64,000 bases of DNA. Origin: Tretioscincus oriximinensis. Its lineage: Eukaryota; Chordata; Lepidosauria; Squamata; Gymnophthalmidae. The position numbers were made by a program, and so were the translations under genes. The notes under the pieces are model-generated. The model made no database searches and was not told the origin of the DNA. It worked only from the letters and a program-made list of their open reading frames with translations. Where the stretch lies: positions 1,072,485 through 1,136,484 of the forward strand of contig JAJVDF010000361.1 of assembly GCA_022410635.1 (NCBI GenBank), given 5' to 3'. Numbering within the stretch: position 1 is the first letter of the stretch; every line of letters begins with the position of its first letter. Shown piece by piece: positions 1-11,958 of the stretch.

Positions 1-208
1 CAAAGGTGAGCAGTGTTTTATTCCCTGCAGTTGCTGGCAACCAACCAGAGTGCTGCCTGGGGATCACTGCATGTTTTAAAGCCCAGTTATTGACAACTGA
101 CCTGCTGTATCTGGCAATGGATTGAGTGGGTTCAACACCTGGACACCAACCACAGGGACCAGAGAGGCAAGTTAGGTTCACCTTGTAGTTGCTGTACCAT
201 GATGCTGC

Positions 209-352
209 CGGGTCTTGTAGTACTTTAGAAGATAAAAAGAACAAGGTAGGCAGCATGAGCTTTCATAGACAAGTCTACTTCTACAGATGCAGTTGTTCCC
301 TAGTAGTTTGCCTACCTTTTCTTGTTAGTCTCTAAAGTGCTACAAGACCCCT
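209..352. repeat. Hammerhead-type interspersed repeat, head-to-head inverted pair
   Basis: The left arm (211-252) is an imperfect reverse complement of the right arm (310-349), which ends in TGCTACAAGACC. Between them, read on the minus strand, lies CTGTAGA, then a stem of the GTAGAC/GTCTA type, then GAAA and AGCTCATGC. The same core recurs near 5990, 42590, 54515, 61620 and 63400. The pair is therefore two facing copies of one retroposed family with a hammerhead-ribozyme-like core. The family name is inferred. Confidence 0.6.
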
Positions 353-435
353 TGATAGATTTTATAGATTGCTTTTTGTGAACAGTTTATAAATGTTAAG
401 GTCTGTAACTGGTCTCTCAATCCTGCAAAAAAAAA

Positions 436-560
436 AGTAGAAGTACAAGAAGTACAAGAAGTACAAGAAGTACAAGAAGTAAAAGAAGAAGAAGAAGAAG
501 AAGAAGAAGAAGAAGAAGAAGAAGAAGAAGAAGAAGAAGAAGAAGAAGAAGAAGAAGAAG
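436..560. repeat. GTACAAGAA minisatellite passing into (GAA)n microsatellite
   Basis: Four 9-bp GTACAAGAA-like units are followed by an almost pure GAA run of about 80 bp. The minus-strand open frame here is a poly-phenylalanine artefact, not a gene. The SINE family in this window ends in a TTC tail, so a minus-strand SINE tail is a possible seed, but no SINE body is visible beside it. Confidence 0.9.
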
Positions 561-2689
561 ATACTGTTATGCAGCAAGACTGGTTGGGAAGGAAACTGCA
601 CTGTACTTAATCAAGGTACTGGACTACAATATCAAGCATTCGTGCCAACTGTATGACCTGGAAATATTATTTAATTTCATGTTTTTTGGCTCTGTTCATC
701 TGAATACAAGAAACCAAGATCTGGCCTTCATTTAGTCAGTAAATGACTAAAAGACGTAGACCTTTGATTTGTTAAATGCAACTGAAACATCCAATTGATA
801 AAATTTCTTTAAGTACAAAATTTCTATTATTGTAAAAACAAATAACATTTCTTAAAGAAAATAATTTCTGAAAATTATGTTTGTATTTGGATTTCATTTG
901 ACATATCAGGATCATGTAATTATTATTTTTTTAAAAATGTCCTGACTTAAAATGGCACATTTTCATATTTTTAAACACAGCAGCCTATCTTATTGAGCAA
1001 TTTTACCAGTCTTCCTAGATTTTTTTTCTACCAGTACTTGCTGGAAGATTCAACTCACGGATTTATGATTCTCTTTTCAAATCAACAAGGTCTTGACCTT
1101 CCACCTTAACCCCTCATTTAAAAAACCATCAGAGAAGACAGCAGAGAGGAGAAGAACAGTTATAATGGAAGGGGTAGAGGCAGAAAGGAAAGACATTCTT
1201 GTAAATAGCTCCACAGCTGGTAGTGTCTCAGGGGTAACAATCAGTCTCAATAAACCAAAGTTTACTCATATGTATCAACATTCCATAAGTGTCTACACTG
1301 TCAGTTAGCAAATGTTGTAAAAAAATGGTAGCTGGTACAACTTTTAACATGGAGGAAACATGGAAAAAAATTACCCAGTAATATAGAAGTAAATATAAAA
1401 TCTTCTACGATCAGTGTGTAATATTATGACATGTGTGTAAATATTATGACATGTGTGTAAATATGCACAAATAGATTTCTGCAAAGATAAACCTCTTGTA
1501 GCAATTGTTGCAATCTGCCATTACAACACTATCGAGACACGTTTGGAGTTTTCTTGTCCCTACAAGAAAGGCCATGAGGTCCCCCGCCTGGTGCCTCCTG
1601 ATCTGAGTCTGGGGTCCCTTTTTATTGGTATCAGAAGGCAATTGCAAAATCAGAGGGCAGAAAGAGGGCAGCAAGAAAGATTGTGACATCACAGTCTGAC
1701 CTTGCACAATCCCCGGTCTGCCTTTGCACGGTCAATTAACACCTGGGCAAGAATTTAATCCCCTCATCCTGGTCCGCAGGGCATCCTTAGACTAAATCTG
1801 AGGGGTGCCACAGACTAGCTCAGTTATCCATTTACCCAGGAAGGAAACGATTAGGGGGGCTGGAATTTCTATGTACCTTTGTTTTAGGCTCAAGCCTTTT
1901 CAGAAATCTTTCCCCAGAATTTGTGGCCTGACCTTTTCTCCAGAATATGTAGGAATATTTCTGGGAAATCTGTACACATATTTCCTACAGCAATGTCTGC
2001 AGTGCCTCCAAAAGTTACACAAATAATTTGGAATGCACATGTACCTATCCTACTGAAGAGGGCCACAGCACAAAAGAGCAAATAAGNAAATCAAGTTTGT
2101 CTTTCCAGATACCTCTGCACAGTGGCAGAAGTCTCAAATATGGTTGGCAGACAGTGCATTTCCCTGTAGCAAGTGCTTCTATCTAATAACTGGAAATTTC
2201 GGAATAAAGTATGGCTATTCTGGAAAATCCAAACATAGCAGAACAAGTAAGTGACATCTAGAAGACTACTAATTATTGAATAGTTATGCACTCAGATTTA
2301 ATGTTCAAGACATTGTTTTTCAGCATTTATAAATAAGGTTACCATGAATGTGCTCAGGAAAACCATTTCAGGAAGAAATGTGAACGTATAAGGTTCCTCC
2401 TTTCTTTTGCTTACAAAATGATTGAATTTTCCAAAATGCTCCATGGATAGTGTAAAAAAAACTAGCAAATCCTGAAAATGGGTTCTAAGTATTTCAGCTA
2501 TAGGTCACAGGTACCACTAATGTTTTGTATTCATTCTAAGAGAAGCTGTTTGAACTTGTATGAAGCCTCTAATACTTATGGAGAATTGTATGTAAGATGC
2601 ATGACCAATAGAGTGAGTATGTATTTTGTCACATTTATGTCGTGTATATTGCTATCTTGTGAAACTGTACAGTAATTGACATGAACTTT
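561..2689. other. AT-rich stretch without a supported gene
   Basis: I see no exon-like coding pattern, known repeat body or RNA gene here. Short open frames are low-complexity and lack recognisable motifs. The only clear structure is a 20-bp tandem duplication at 1421-1460. Confidence 0.55.
1421..1464. repeat. 20-bp tandem duplication
   Basis: ATATTATGACATGTGTGTAA occurs twice with no mismatch (1421-1440 and 1441-1460) and the third unit starts with ATAT. A partial, less exact unit precedes it from about 1413. Probably replication slippage. Confidence 0.9.
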
Positions 2690-2900
2690 ACACACCAGGC
2701 CATTGTTCAGGTCGAAACGTGTCTGGCCACTGACATTGGCATCTTCAACCTCCAGTATTCACAGAAGAATTTTATTGGGATACTTCTAAACACATTGGAT
2801 TTTTTTTTACCTATATGGACTTTTATATGGACTTTCATTTATATTGTATGTTTATTTCATATGTTATTTCATTGTACCTATATTTTAGCCAGAAGTCCTT
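2690..2900 (+). repeat. Degenerate Penelope-like 3' region with half a hammerhead core
   Basis: GGCCA at 2698-2702 and TGGCC at 2724-2728 could form helix I. GAAA at 2714-2717 is followed by CGTGTC, which fits a minimal wobble-palindromic helix III. The CTGAAGA box has decayed. Downstream, repeated GGACTTTTAT-like text (2817-2850) resembles the 3' part of the Penelope-like copies at 14490-14695 and 21200-21390. This is judged from shared motifs only. Confidence 0.45.
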
Positions 2901-2944
2901 TTTATATTTGGCTTCAGACTTTGAAGCATTTTATAAAGTATTAA

Positions 2945-5245
2945 TTTGGTTACATTGCACAACCATTGCTGGTCTCTTTTAGGGTTCTTTTCTTGTTGCC
3001 TCTGTGGTTAGTGTAAACAAAAAGATTACCAGACTTTTGTTGCCTTCTAAGTTCATAAATTTTATCCTAGCAGGTTTAAAATGATTATATATATATTTAT
3101 TTTTAAGCAAATCATTACTAAAATGATTCAGCATTCTGAAAAAAACTGGACAGAAAGGCATCTTCATTTTTTTTCTACCTCTGGTTTTTTGCATTTTTTG
3201 ATATTTCCTTGCTAGTTAGTTCTGCTCAAGTGGGTAGACCTTGGTGCACTAAAAGGTCAAATACATTTCTAAAACAGTAAAATGGACGGAAATTTAGCCC
3301 TTTCCAGAAAACCTTATTCCAAAGCAGGAAAATCAGCAACCACAACTTGAAGTCTCCTTAACCTCAAAATGTATTTGTCCTTTTAGTTTTAACTAGTTAT
3401 TCATTCAGAAGCAATTTAACTGTGTTCCTAGACTTTTAATGTTTTTTCAAAAATAAAATTTATTCACTGAATCCTCAGTTCTGAACCAAAGAGGTAAGAT
3501 ATTTCTCTGGATAGGTTTTCAGGGAATTACATCTTTCCGTAGCATTCTCTGTTTTTTTTAAAGAAATATATTTCTTAGGCTCTGTTTTCTTTTTGGTTTG
3601 TTAGTTTGCACCAGTTACAGTTTCAGATTGTTTTTCTAAAATCACAGATGATACTATGTCATATGGATACATTAAACAAAAATAATTACCACATACATAA
3701 TTAATCATCTCAAAGAAAAGGACGAGGACAAAATCTAGACAGATAAATTGCTTAATTTAGAAAAAAATACTCCACAATATTCATAAGAAAGGGAAATAAA
3801 AATGTAAATCAAAAGATGAGGCAACCCCACTCCCATATAAGCTTATATTAAAAACACCAGATAAACACACACAACGTGGTTTATTAATGTTGCAGCAACC
3901 ATTTATGTCCAACACGGAAGACTAACTAAAATATTAATATGGATTATTTAAAAAAATATCTTATAAAGGAAATTAAAAAATCCTGAATGTTATTTACATG
4001 CCAATTCATAAATTGTCCTAAAATGTAACTAAAAAATGATGGTAGAAAAAAAATTATGAATGGAAGATCACCAAATTATTTAGAGGGAGGACTTTGTCCT
4101 TTCAAGGACAAAGATTTTAGAGCTTTTATCATCATAGGAAGTGCTATTTTACTGCTGTAAAGCACTTCTAAATCATGTTCAGGAGCAGAATTCCAGGAAC
4201 TTATTTAAGTACATCTCCAGAGGTGAACTGATAAGCCCTTAAATTCATCTCTGGTTCAGATTCCAAATTGCTATAGAAAGTTATAGGCATCTGTAACAGA
4301 CAAGTACTTTGCTGAGTTAGAAAACAGATCTCCCTAGCCCATCTAGAATTGTCAAGGATTGTCCTTCTTTGTTCCAGCCTCCCAGTAGAGATCAGGTGCT
4401 AGGCTAGCTTGGGAGCCAAGAATTATACAAGCTGACAAAGTTGTCATCCAGCATGATCTTCTGAAACCAAAAGCAACCCATTTAGCCTCAGGCATTAGTA
4501 GCAAAATGCAGGTACATCCCCTGCCAAATATTCAGAGCTCTTGGACAAAATTTGACTAATTTTCACCTAGGGTGTATGTAACAGTATGAATAAAGAAGAA
4601 TTTAAGAGGATAAGTCTGTGTTCATTTATCTGAGATTTCACTGGCTCAGAAAAATAATCTAAAATATTCCTTTTCCTCGAAGCAAAGCTGTAGTAAACTC
4701 ATTACTTTTTAATTCCATGTATCTCTGCCCATAAGAAACTCTACTGCTTGATTAAAAGCAAATGTAGGCAATGATTAATAAGCAATAAATTGATATAGTC
4801 CAATATGTAACAAAATTTCCAAACCTGCAAATATATCAATTTAATTTTAGATGACATACATGGCAACTAGAGGTAGTCTCAGTGAATATAATCAAAGAGA
4901 ACATTATTTTAAAAACAGAACAAAAAGTATAACTTATATTAGTGATAACATATATGCCTGTGGTTCAGCAGCAACCATAAAAACAGTTATAAAATGTTGA
5001 ATTCCAGCATTTCCCCATGCAGGGGTATGAGGGTGCTGTTCTTCTTCTGCCATTATCAAGGCTTTGATTAAGGCCTTACAGAAATGCCACGTGGAACAAT
5101 GATGGACAGGCCCATCTCCAGGTGAACAATGGTTGTCAGCACAATCCCCCTTCCACCAATCTCCAGGGCTATATTCACACAACACTTGTTTATTTTGGAT
5201 TTTCCCCGATTATCCGGTTAATTGATCTTCTGGCTTTAAAGCACT
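2945..5245. other. AT-rich stretch without a supported feature
   Basis: No repeat family seen elsewhere in the window and no coding pattern could be recognised. Open frames are short and without motifs. Confidence 0.5.
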
Positions 5246-5257
5246 GTGTTCATACTT

Positions 5258-5680
5258 TTACCGTTTATTCCAGATTTTGTCATTCTGATTGAAAACAAGA
5301 CTTTCCAATCATGTGACACTCTCTCCTGGCAGCTATTTTGTTTGGTGGTTGTCAAAAGGCAAGGCAGTAGTCCCGCCTCCTCCCAAATGCTATTGGTTAA
5401 TCTGCTATCAATATCAGGCTTCACACACCTCTTTTGTGAGGTGAGAGGAAGTTTATAAGAATATAAACATGAACATTTTCACAGTTTCTCGCTAAAAATG
5501 ATCCACATAGCATAGCCTTTCTGATGTAACCCGATATGACAGCTGGTTTTCTTGGTTTACAGATAAGCTTGATAATCAGTTTTAAAACCCACATTCTGAT
5601 AAAGGACTGTTGAGGCAAATGCAACAAAAATGTCTTTAAATCAGATAATGGACTCTGTCTGGACACAGCCCAGGATAATG
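5258..5680 (+). repeat. Unclassified dispersed repeat (family B, copy 1)
   Basis: This shares a chain of blocks with 57736-58082 and 61083-61460: GTCATTCTG/TATG, TGACACWCTS, ATTTTGTTTG, CCCAAATKCT, a CACAGTTTCTC block, and a shared right end of the form GTCTGGACAYAGYC. It has no coding capacity, so it is probably a non-autonomous DNA transposon. No target duplication was established. Confidence 0.55.
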
Positions 5681-5934
5681 TTCAGTGTGTTTCCATCAGA
5701 TGCACTATCCTTGTTGGTCTGAAAACAAACCACGTTATTATCCTTGTCAGGAAAACTGCAACTTTTGTAACAGACCAAGAATAAAGTGGTGAACAGTAAC
5801 ACATGCCAGATGATGTTTTTGTTGGTGGTGGCTTCTAGAATTAGGTGCCTGATCTCCCTATTTTTATTTAACTTATATGCAGAAAGTGAATGTGGCTTTA
5901 AGATAGGTGACAGAAACATTAGTAACCACATTTT

Positions 5935-6045
5935 CAGAGAAATAGCCGTGTTAGTCTAGTAGAAATTCCAGCAAAGGAGCTAGCAGCACTTTGAGACTAA
6001 CTTGAGAAAAGTGGTTGGCATAAGCTTTCATAGACACGTCTACTT
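5935..6045 (-). repeat. Hammerhead-type interspersed repeat
   Basis: On the minus strand the segment reads AGTAGACGTGTCTATGAAAG, then CTTATGCC, and ends near AGTGCTGCTAGCTCC and TTTGCTGG, matching the copy at 63399-63498. The CTGAAGA box itself is lost. Confidence 0.6.
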
Positions 6046-6049
6046 TAAA

Positions 6050-7875
6050 AATCCAAATCTCAGAAAATACACCAATGGCTGGCTTTGAAAAGAGAAGCAG
6101 TGATAGATTTCGAGAAAAAAATTAAGTGCCACAAAATCTCACTAATGTGATGATGATCGCTTCTGTATTGTATGACTGATCAAGCAAGATCAGAAATATA
6201 TAGATTCCTTTGAACCTCGTTACTGGAAAAAGCTCCTCAGGGCCTCGTGGATAGTTAAAAAGACAGTCAGTGGATTCTAAACCAAATGAACATTGATTTG
6301 GCACATTCAACATTCATTAAAGCACAAACAACAAGGCTTAAACGATCATATTTTGGGCACATAAAGGAGAAGACCAAGCTGATAAATATGGTGATGCTTG
6401 AAAAAGTAGAAGAAAAAACAGAGCAGCTATTTATTAGGAAATAGAGTGAATTATAATTATGTTATGAACACCTCGTTGAGAGTCCTAAGCATGTTTGTGG
6501 AAGATCTGGCAATCTGGGGGAAGGCAGTCCATACAACAATTAAGGCTCAGTTATGACTAGGTAGCATCCAGCAAGCAAGCAAAAACAAAATTGCACTGCA
6601 CAGAAATTGGCAACAGGTACATGAGGGCACAGAGCAAATCCATTAACACAAAACATTTCTGTCCACAACTTCCAATCAGTCACCGTATTGTTCAAAAAGG
6701 CCGAATGACGCCTTAAGCACCTCATAGTTGCTGCCGAGTATTGTTCTCTTTTAGCCAGAATAGGAAAAAGAACATTAAGTATCCTACTTGAGAAACTGAT
6801 TTAGCAGAGCTGTGTTCAGAAATGTGGTTGTCAGCATTCTTCTTGTTCTTTGAGCAAAAGTGATTTCTTCAAATTTACAATAACCATATGTTGCTATAAT
6901 TGTAATTCTTACTTGTTGGCAGATCCATCGCTCTGGGAATGTGGAAATATTTGCGGAAGTGTTTTAGCTCATCATCTTCATCTAAGAGCAAAGCAACTTC
7001 TTTATCCAATGGACTGCACACTAGTTGTGTGGCAAGTGTCTCAATAATGGTAGCTGGTGAGTCACAAGAAGGCAGATCCATTTTTCACTCTGAAGATGAA
7101 AGAGAACAATTTAAATTCTAGGCCATGAATGTGAGAGGGTGTCTTATGTGCAAATAACAGTTATGCCTGCTGAATTACAGACTTCAAGCTTTTAGAAGTG
7201 AAATGGCTGGTAGTGTAAGGAAAAAGTGAGAACTTCTCAGTTCCAGCATTTTTCAAGCCTGCATACTGCCAGAGCCCTGAAGCCATTAGTTTTAAACACA
7301 ATGCTTTCCCTATAAAGCTATATCAGCAACTTCTATGTTGCTCTGCTGTTCCAATAGCAATAACAAATTCTACAGTGTCATTCACACTTGCAGAATCAGA
7401 AAGCCGCAGGCATCATTATTGTTTCGACAATCTGTGCTTCTGAAAATAGCAGGTGCGGCACCACATTTAAACTTGCATTTCAAGCCTGAACAATTTTTAG
7501 GCTTCTTAGCTTTTTAAAGAGTTGAAACCAAGAGCTTTTAAAGTTTTTCGTTTGGAAATGGACCAGGCTAATTCAGATGTAAAGATCTGGATAACCAAAT
7601 CCAAAAAGCATGTAATATACACTGGTTGAAAAAATACCTTCTCATAACAAAATAAAATTAAAAAAAATTCCTGTAGGACAAGCTTCGAAGTCAGAACCAT
7701 ATAAGAGAAAACACAGAATAGAATAAAAAGGCAATAAAGGAAGTGTAATCTGATAGTGAAATGCAATCATTAAATTTTTGCAGGTTATGGTTGTGTTTTT
7801 ATTTGACTTTTTTGTTTTACAATGATTTAATAATCAAGGGTAGATGTCTCTTAATTTTACATGGGCTATCTCTAC
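6050..7875. other. Stretch without a supported feature
   Basis: AT-rich sequence. No open frame shows a recognisable domain and I found no match to the repeat families described in this window. Confidence 0.5.
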
Positions 7876-7879
7876 TTTT

Positions 7880-8031
7880 ACCCCCGCAGCCTTTGATGCA
7901 ACTCTTATAAGCAGGTCTACCATGTTTATAGAACGCAACAAAGCTATGTGCGCCACCCTATGGTTGACCGCCCTGAGAACTTCGGGTATAGGGCGGGATA
8001 CAAGTACAAATAAATAAATAAATAAATTATA
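7880..8031 (+). repeat. LINE/SINE 3' end with (AAAT)n tail
   Basis: The text GACCGCCCTGAGAACTTCGG followed by TATAGGGCGGGATACAAGT and (AAAT)n is the stem-like 3' end common to reptilian L2-type LINEs and the SINEs that use them. The 5' part is too diverged to place. The assignment rests on general knowledge of such tails. Confidence 0.5.
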
Positions 8032-8617
8032 CATATTTTGGTAAACCCACTTCTTACTTCATTGTAAATAAAGCACTAGGACCATATTCATCTCACAATT
8101 CTTCCAGTGAGCAAAAACCTTCTTTAATAATACTACATTCCAACTTCATGGAGCTTGTCTTATTTCTTTTTTTCCTTACTCTAGGCTCACACTGCCTGCT
8201 TCCTTTCTTGCTAATACTTTAACAAGACACGTGTCTTACTGTGACTTGAAAACATTACAATGTTCTGATTTCAATGATTTTATTTATCTAAAATACGGGG
8301 GAGATGAGGGACTATACTCAATACGTATAGTATCTCTGGAGTACTGCATTGTCCGATAAAGGTTAAGGCATAAAGTTCTGCAGTCTTCACATAAAGAGAT
8401 CATAGGAAATGGGAACACCAGCATTTAGTAGGACAGTATTTGGTAGGATAAAAAGGTACTGTTGATAGCAGGACAAGTTTTTGCAAATTGAAAGAAAAAG
8501 ATTTTGCAGCAGTGTTAATTTAGTGGAAACAGTGTTGTCTGTAGATACGCAGTGCACTGTTGTTGTCAGATAGATTAGGACTACAATTGAAGACATTTTA
8601 TACAATATAAAATTTAA

Positions 8618-8720
8618 GAACATAAGAAGAGCCCTGCTGAATAGATCACAGCCCATGAAGTTCAGTATTCTGTCACAGGTCGTGGACATTCTCAGGCAGA
8701 AGAAGGCAAAAAAGCTGATA
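8618..8720 (-). repeat. CR1 LINE 3' terminal fragment
   Basis: AAGAACATAAGAAGAGCC starts the segment, followed by ACAGCCCATG and a CAGTATTCTGT-like block. This parallels the 3' UTR of the CR1 copy at 22423. The CR1 3' end is at the left, so the insertion is on the minus strand. A 178-residue open frame crossing it (8387-8923) is a mosaic of this repeat and a SINE, not a gene. Confidence 0.65.
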
Positions 8721-8867
8721 GCTTTTCTTAGAACATGATTAATTAAACCGTTTAATGTTTTGGTATTAGTGTCTTTACTAAGGTCATTTGTTGAATGACC
8801 ATTGAACAAGTGAACCATCAGTGAACAGCTGCAGAGACAGAGGACTGTAATAATCTGTTTTTTTAAA

Positions 8868-9128
8868 TACCCTGCCCTTCTCAGCTGAAGGGACTCAAAG
8901 TGGCTTACAAGGTTAATTTTCACCTAAAGGCTTACATTTATTCTATCTTCCCCACCAGGTTAATGATGGTACTCATTTATCTAATTGAAATGAAGATTGC
9001 AAATCTGCTTTCTTTCTAATAGCTGAGTTGGCTAGAACTGAAGGCGACACCTCTCCACATCCAACACAGGCCCTTGAAACCGGATCTCTCAGTTGAAAGA
9101 CTGGCTGTTAGCTACTGCACCATTTATG
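8868..9128 (-). repeat. tRNA-derived SINE, old diverged copy
   Basis: Minus-strand copy of the SINE seen intact at 12911-13209. Recognisable blocks are GGGACTCAAAGTGGCTTACA, CTATCTTCCCCACCAGG, AGCTGAGTTGGCTAGA, CACATCCAACACAGG and a GAAACCGGAT box-B remnant. It is more diverged than the other copies, suggesting an older insertion. Confidence 0.7.
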
Positions 9129-9550
9129 CCTAGAATTCTTGGCACTTCCAGATTGTATTTTAGACTAGGGATCTACCATTAACAAGCTAGTGCAGAATAA
9201 AGAAGGTTGCACCCTGGGACTGCCATAGTTTGCATTAGTNTGCAGATGGCAGATCACTAATCTAAAATATAATCTGAAATAAGACCCAAGAAATGATATA
9301 TTTACATACCTTGTAGACCAATACACACTAAAGTCTCAACTAGTTTATAAATGAGCATTTTGTTTTGTTGGAAGATATTATACTATATATGGTTGTATAA
9401 AATAATATATCTACCAAATACTGAACTGAATTTTCCTATCCTAAATTAAAATTATGTAGACCAGACATTGTGTAACTTTGCCTCTGCTTCTATTATATTT
9501 GCCACATGTCCATTAAATCAAAATTCTTACATTTATTACACTATCACAAA
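9129..9550. other. AT-rich stretch without a supported feature
   Basis: Nothing recognisable beyond a short inverted similarity around the N at 9240 (TAGTGCAGAATAA region against GCAGATGGCAG region), which I could not interpret. Confidence 0.4.
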
Positions 9551-9636
9551 TATATATTGCTCAAAACAATTAAGGGAACACTTTAACATAACAGTGTATG
9601 TTAAAGTGTTCCCTTAATTGTTTTGAGCAGTATATA
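9551..9636. mobile_element. Palindromic MITE, nearly all terminal inverted repeat
   Basis: A 40-bp arm (9551-9590) is reverse-complementary to 9597-9636 with one mismatch, separated by a 6-nt loop. The ends read TATATTGCTCAAAACAATTA and GGGAACACTT follows. The TA-rich border and the GCTCAAAA...GGGAACACT motif resemble Tc1/mariner-type inverted repeats known from several vertebrates. The copy is effectively two inverted repeats with no interior. Confidence 0.75.
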
Positions 9637-9759
9637 TTAGTCAGTACATGCCTGGTAACTAAAATAAAATTGACATTTGATATCAGTATTACAAAATTAA
9701 AAAAATCACAATCAATCAATGTTTGTTGTTGCAGTTATTGGTGTAACAAAAGCACAAAA

Positions 9760-10960
9760 CATTCAAAATAAGTGGGATTGGCCCAAACCCTCTACCAGAA
9801 ACAAGCTCAGACTCTAGCCTTCTTTCCCCCAGCCAGCTGGTATGGTTCCTGGCACCATCTGCCAGCTGCTCCTACCTTTCTTAGCATATGGGGTGGGAGG
9901 GAGGTGGACATGATGGGAACAGACTGGCAGAGGGCCCAACTGGTGAGTGCCTGTGGCAACCACTATCGGTGTTTTGTCANTGCTGGTGCGGGCTTAACGG
10001 GTATGACGCCTGCCTGTGACACTGCCATCAGTGGAGTGTCTCTGGCACACACATCAGTCAACTTTGCATTGACATTTGCATTTGCCATCGCTGTTTGCCG
10101 GGGAAGGGAAGGGAGACCACACCATTTAAATTGAACATACATAATTTATTAACTTAGTTAACCATCATCAAAACCCCTAACGCAAAACACGTAACAATAA
10201 TGCAACTGAAAAGCTAACTTTACATAATGAGTGCTTACTTACAGAGACAACTAAACCCAGAATTGAAGAGAATAAGGCCATGGCTCAAGTAGGTGTGTGG
10301 CGGGTGCAGCAGCTTGGCTGAGGGCCCAGTTCAGCCGCCTGGTGTGACACTATAAACAGCTGGGCCAGATCAGCCACCTGGTCTGATGTGGCAACCACCA
10401 TAACAGCTGCTGGCTCGGGCCTGTCAGTAGACCTCGTGGATCATGTCCCCTTGACGTAGGTCCTGGACTGCCCACTCCCCTTGTGGGAAAGCCCCCCCGG
10501 TCTAGGGGCCCAAGCCTTCCAGCAGCAATTGACCCACCCATTTTGTGGCTACTCATCACAGGATCAAAGAGGCTTGAAGGGCTTTCAAGAATCCATCCTA
10601 TGTACAGCCCACCTCAACCTACCATCCCCATCGGTAGGCACGCAAGTTCAGAAGCCCTTTAGGAGGGCCCCCAAGCTATGACGTAGGTATTTTTTACTCA
10701 TCTCGGCCCACCAAGCTGCACCTCCACCAAACCGTGTCACTTCCTGTGGCTGGTTCCGGCAAATGAGAAGGGGGTGGCCTCTCACTTCCTTCCTCCTCAG
10801 AAACTCCCGGTGCCACCACAGTCGCAGCAGGAGCCCATTTTCCGCTGCTCCAGTGATAGGTTTGTCCAATCATCGGGTGAGACAGGCAGGAGGTACTGAC
10901 TCCTTGCCCAGTGATTGGACTAACCACTACCATTACCTCTTTCTATATCAAGATTATAAA
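9760..10960. other. GC-richer block, unclassified
   Basis: Base composition rises clearly above the flanks. Several short open frames overlap on both strands, but none has a motif and one is crossed by an N. It may be an old retroelement remnant, as there are several CTGGGCC/GGCCCAG-like words. I cannot name it. Confidence 0.35.
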
Positions 10961-11638
10961 AAAAATTGTTTCAGATTCAAACTTGGGTGTAAACCCAGGG
11001 GACATGAGCATTTCTCACTACGAAAGGTATGAATTTTCAGAGATTGAATTTTGAGAGCAAAGTTAAAAGAAGAAAAAAAAGTCTGAAAGGAAAAAAGGCT
11101 GGTACCCAAACCAAAGACAGTCACAAAATGCTCGTATTTCTATTGCGTAACCATTAGCATTCCTAAATCAAAAGAAAACAAATCTAGAAATGATTAACTG
11201 TGGTTAGACCAGATCCTGGATTTCATTAATAGTTTGGCAACACATCAGAATTCCAATATCATCAATTGTGTCATTAACAATTTGTTTTTTTCCAATAATC
11301 TAAATTTATGCTTTGTTCCTCTGAAACAGACTGTATTTGTTAAGAAACAGGTTTTTAAGAATTTACTCGCTTTTCTGTTTTCTACCAAAATCAAATATAT
11401 GCTCCTTCATTTTCTTTTTTCCCCCTGTTTGCTTTTTCTAAGCTCTGTTTGAACTCTGAGCTCGGTTGTTCGATAAGAAACCAAGGACAATAATACAGTT
11501 AGCCCTTCTTTTGATATACCACAAATTCAAGCCCATTTTATATTTTAAAAAGTATTTTCCATTCTTTTTTGTCTGCCTCTGGTTTCTTTTTTCAAAAGTA
11601 CTTTCAAATACTAGTCTAGATTAAAACAGTAGACAGAA
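10961..11638. other. AT-rich stretch without a supported feature
   Basis: No repeat body, RNA gene or coding pattern recognised. Confidence 0.45.
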
Positions 11639-11958
11639 GAACATAAGAGGAGCCCTGCTGCATCATGCAACAGACCATTTCAGTCCTGCATTATCTCATA
11701 TCTCATATTGCTTCTAGCCATCTCTGAGGACAACAGATAAACTTTTACATGCTCTCAGTAGGCAATACAGACACCCTGCCCATCCTCCAACCTGAGAGCA
11801 GTTCTAAGCATCCATTTTAGTAGCTATACACCTCACCTTCATGGATTTGTGTAATTTCTATTGTAAAGTTATCCCTGCTGGTTTCTGTCACTATTTCTTC
11901 AGTTACTAAATTACATAGACCGATGACGCTTTGGGGTGAAAAAGTACTCCCTCCTGTC
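11639..11958 (-). repeat. CR1 LINE 3' fragment, interrupted at its right side
   Basis: Begins GAACATAAGAGGAGCCCTGC and runs through a CAGTCCTGCAT block to GGGGTGAAAAAGTACTCCCT, which corresponds to the TGGGTGAAAAAATACT region of the CR1 at 22423-23797. A hAT MITE starts at 11959, exactly where CR1 similarity stops. Confidence 0.65.

Noticed and set aside
362..601. 79-codon frame, mostly phenylalanine, minus strand
   Set aside because: It is the translation of the GAA microsatellite; no non-repeat sequence of note.
8387..8923. 178-codon minus-strand frame with hydrophobic stretches
   Set aside because: It runs through a SINE end (8868 onwards) and a CR1 3' fragment (8618-8720); the rest is AT-rich and has no motif.
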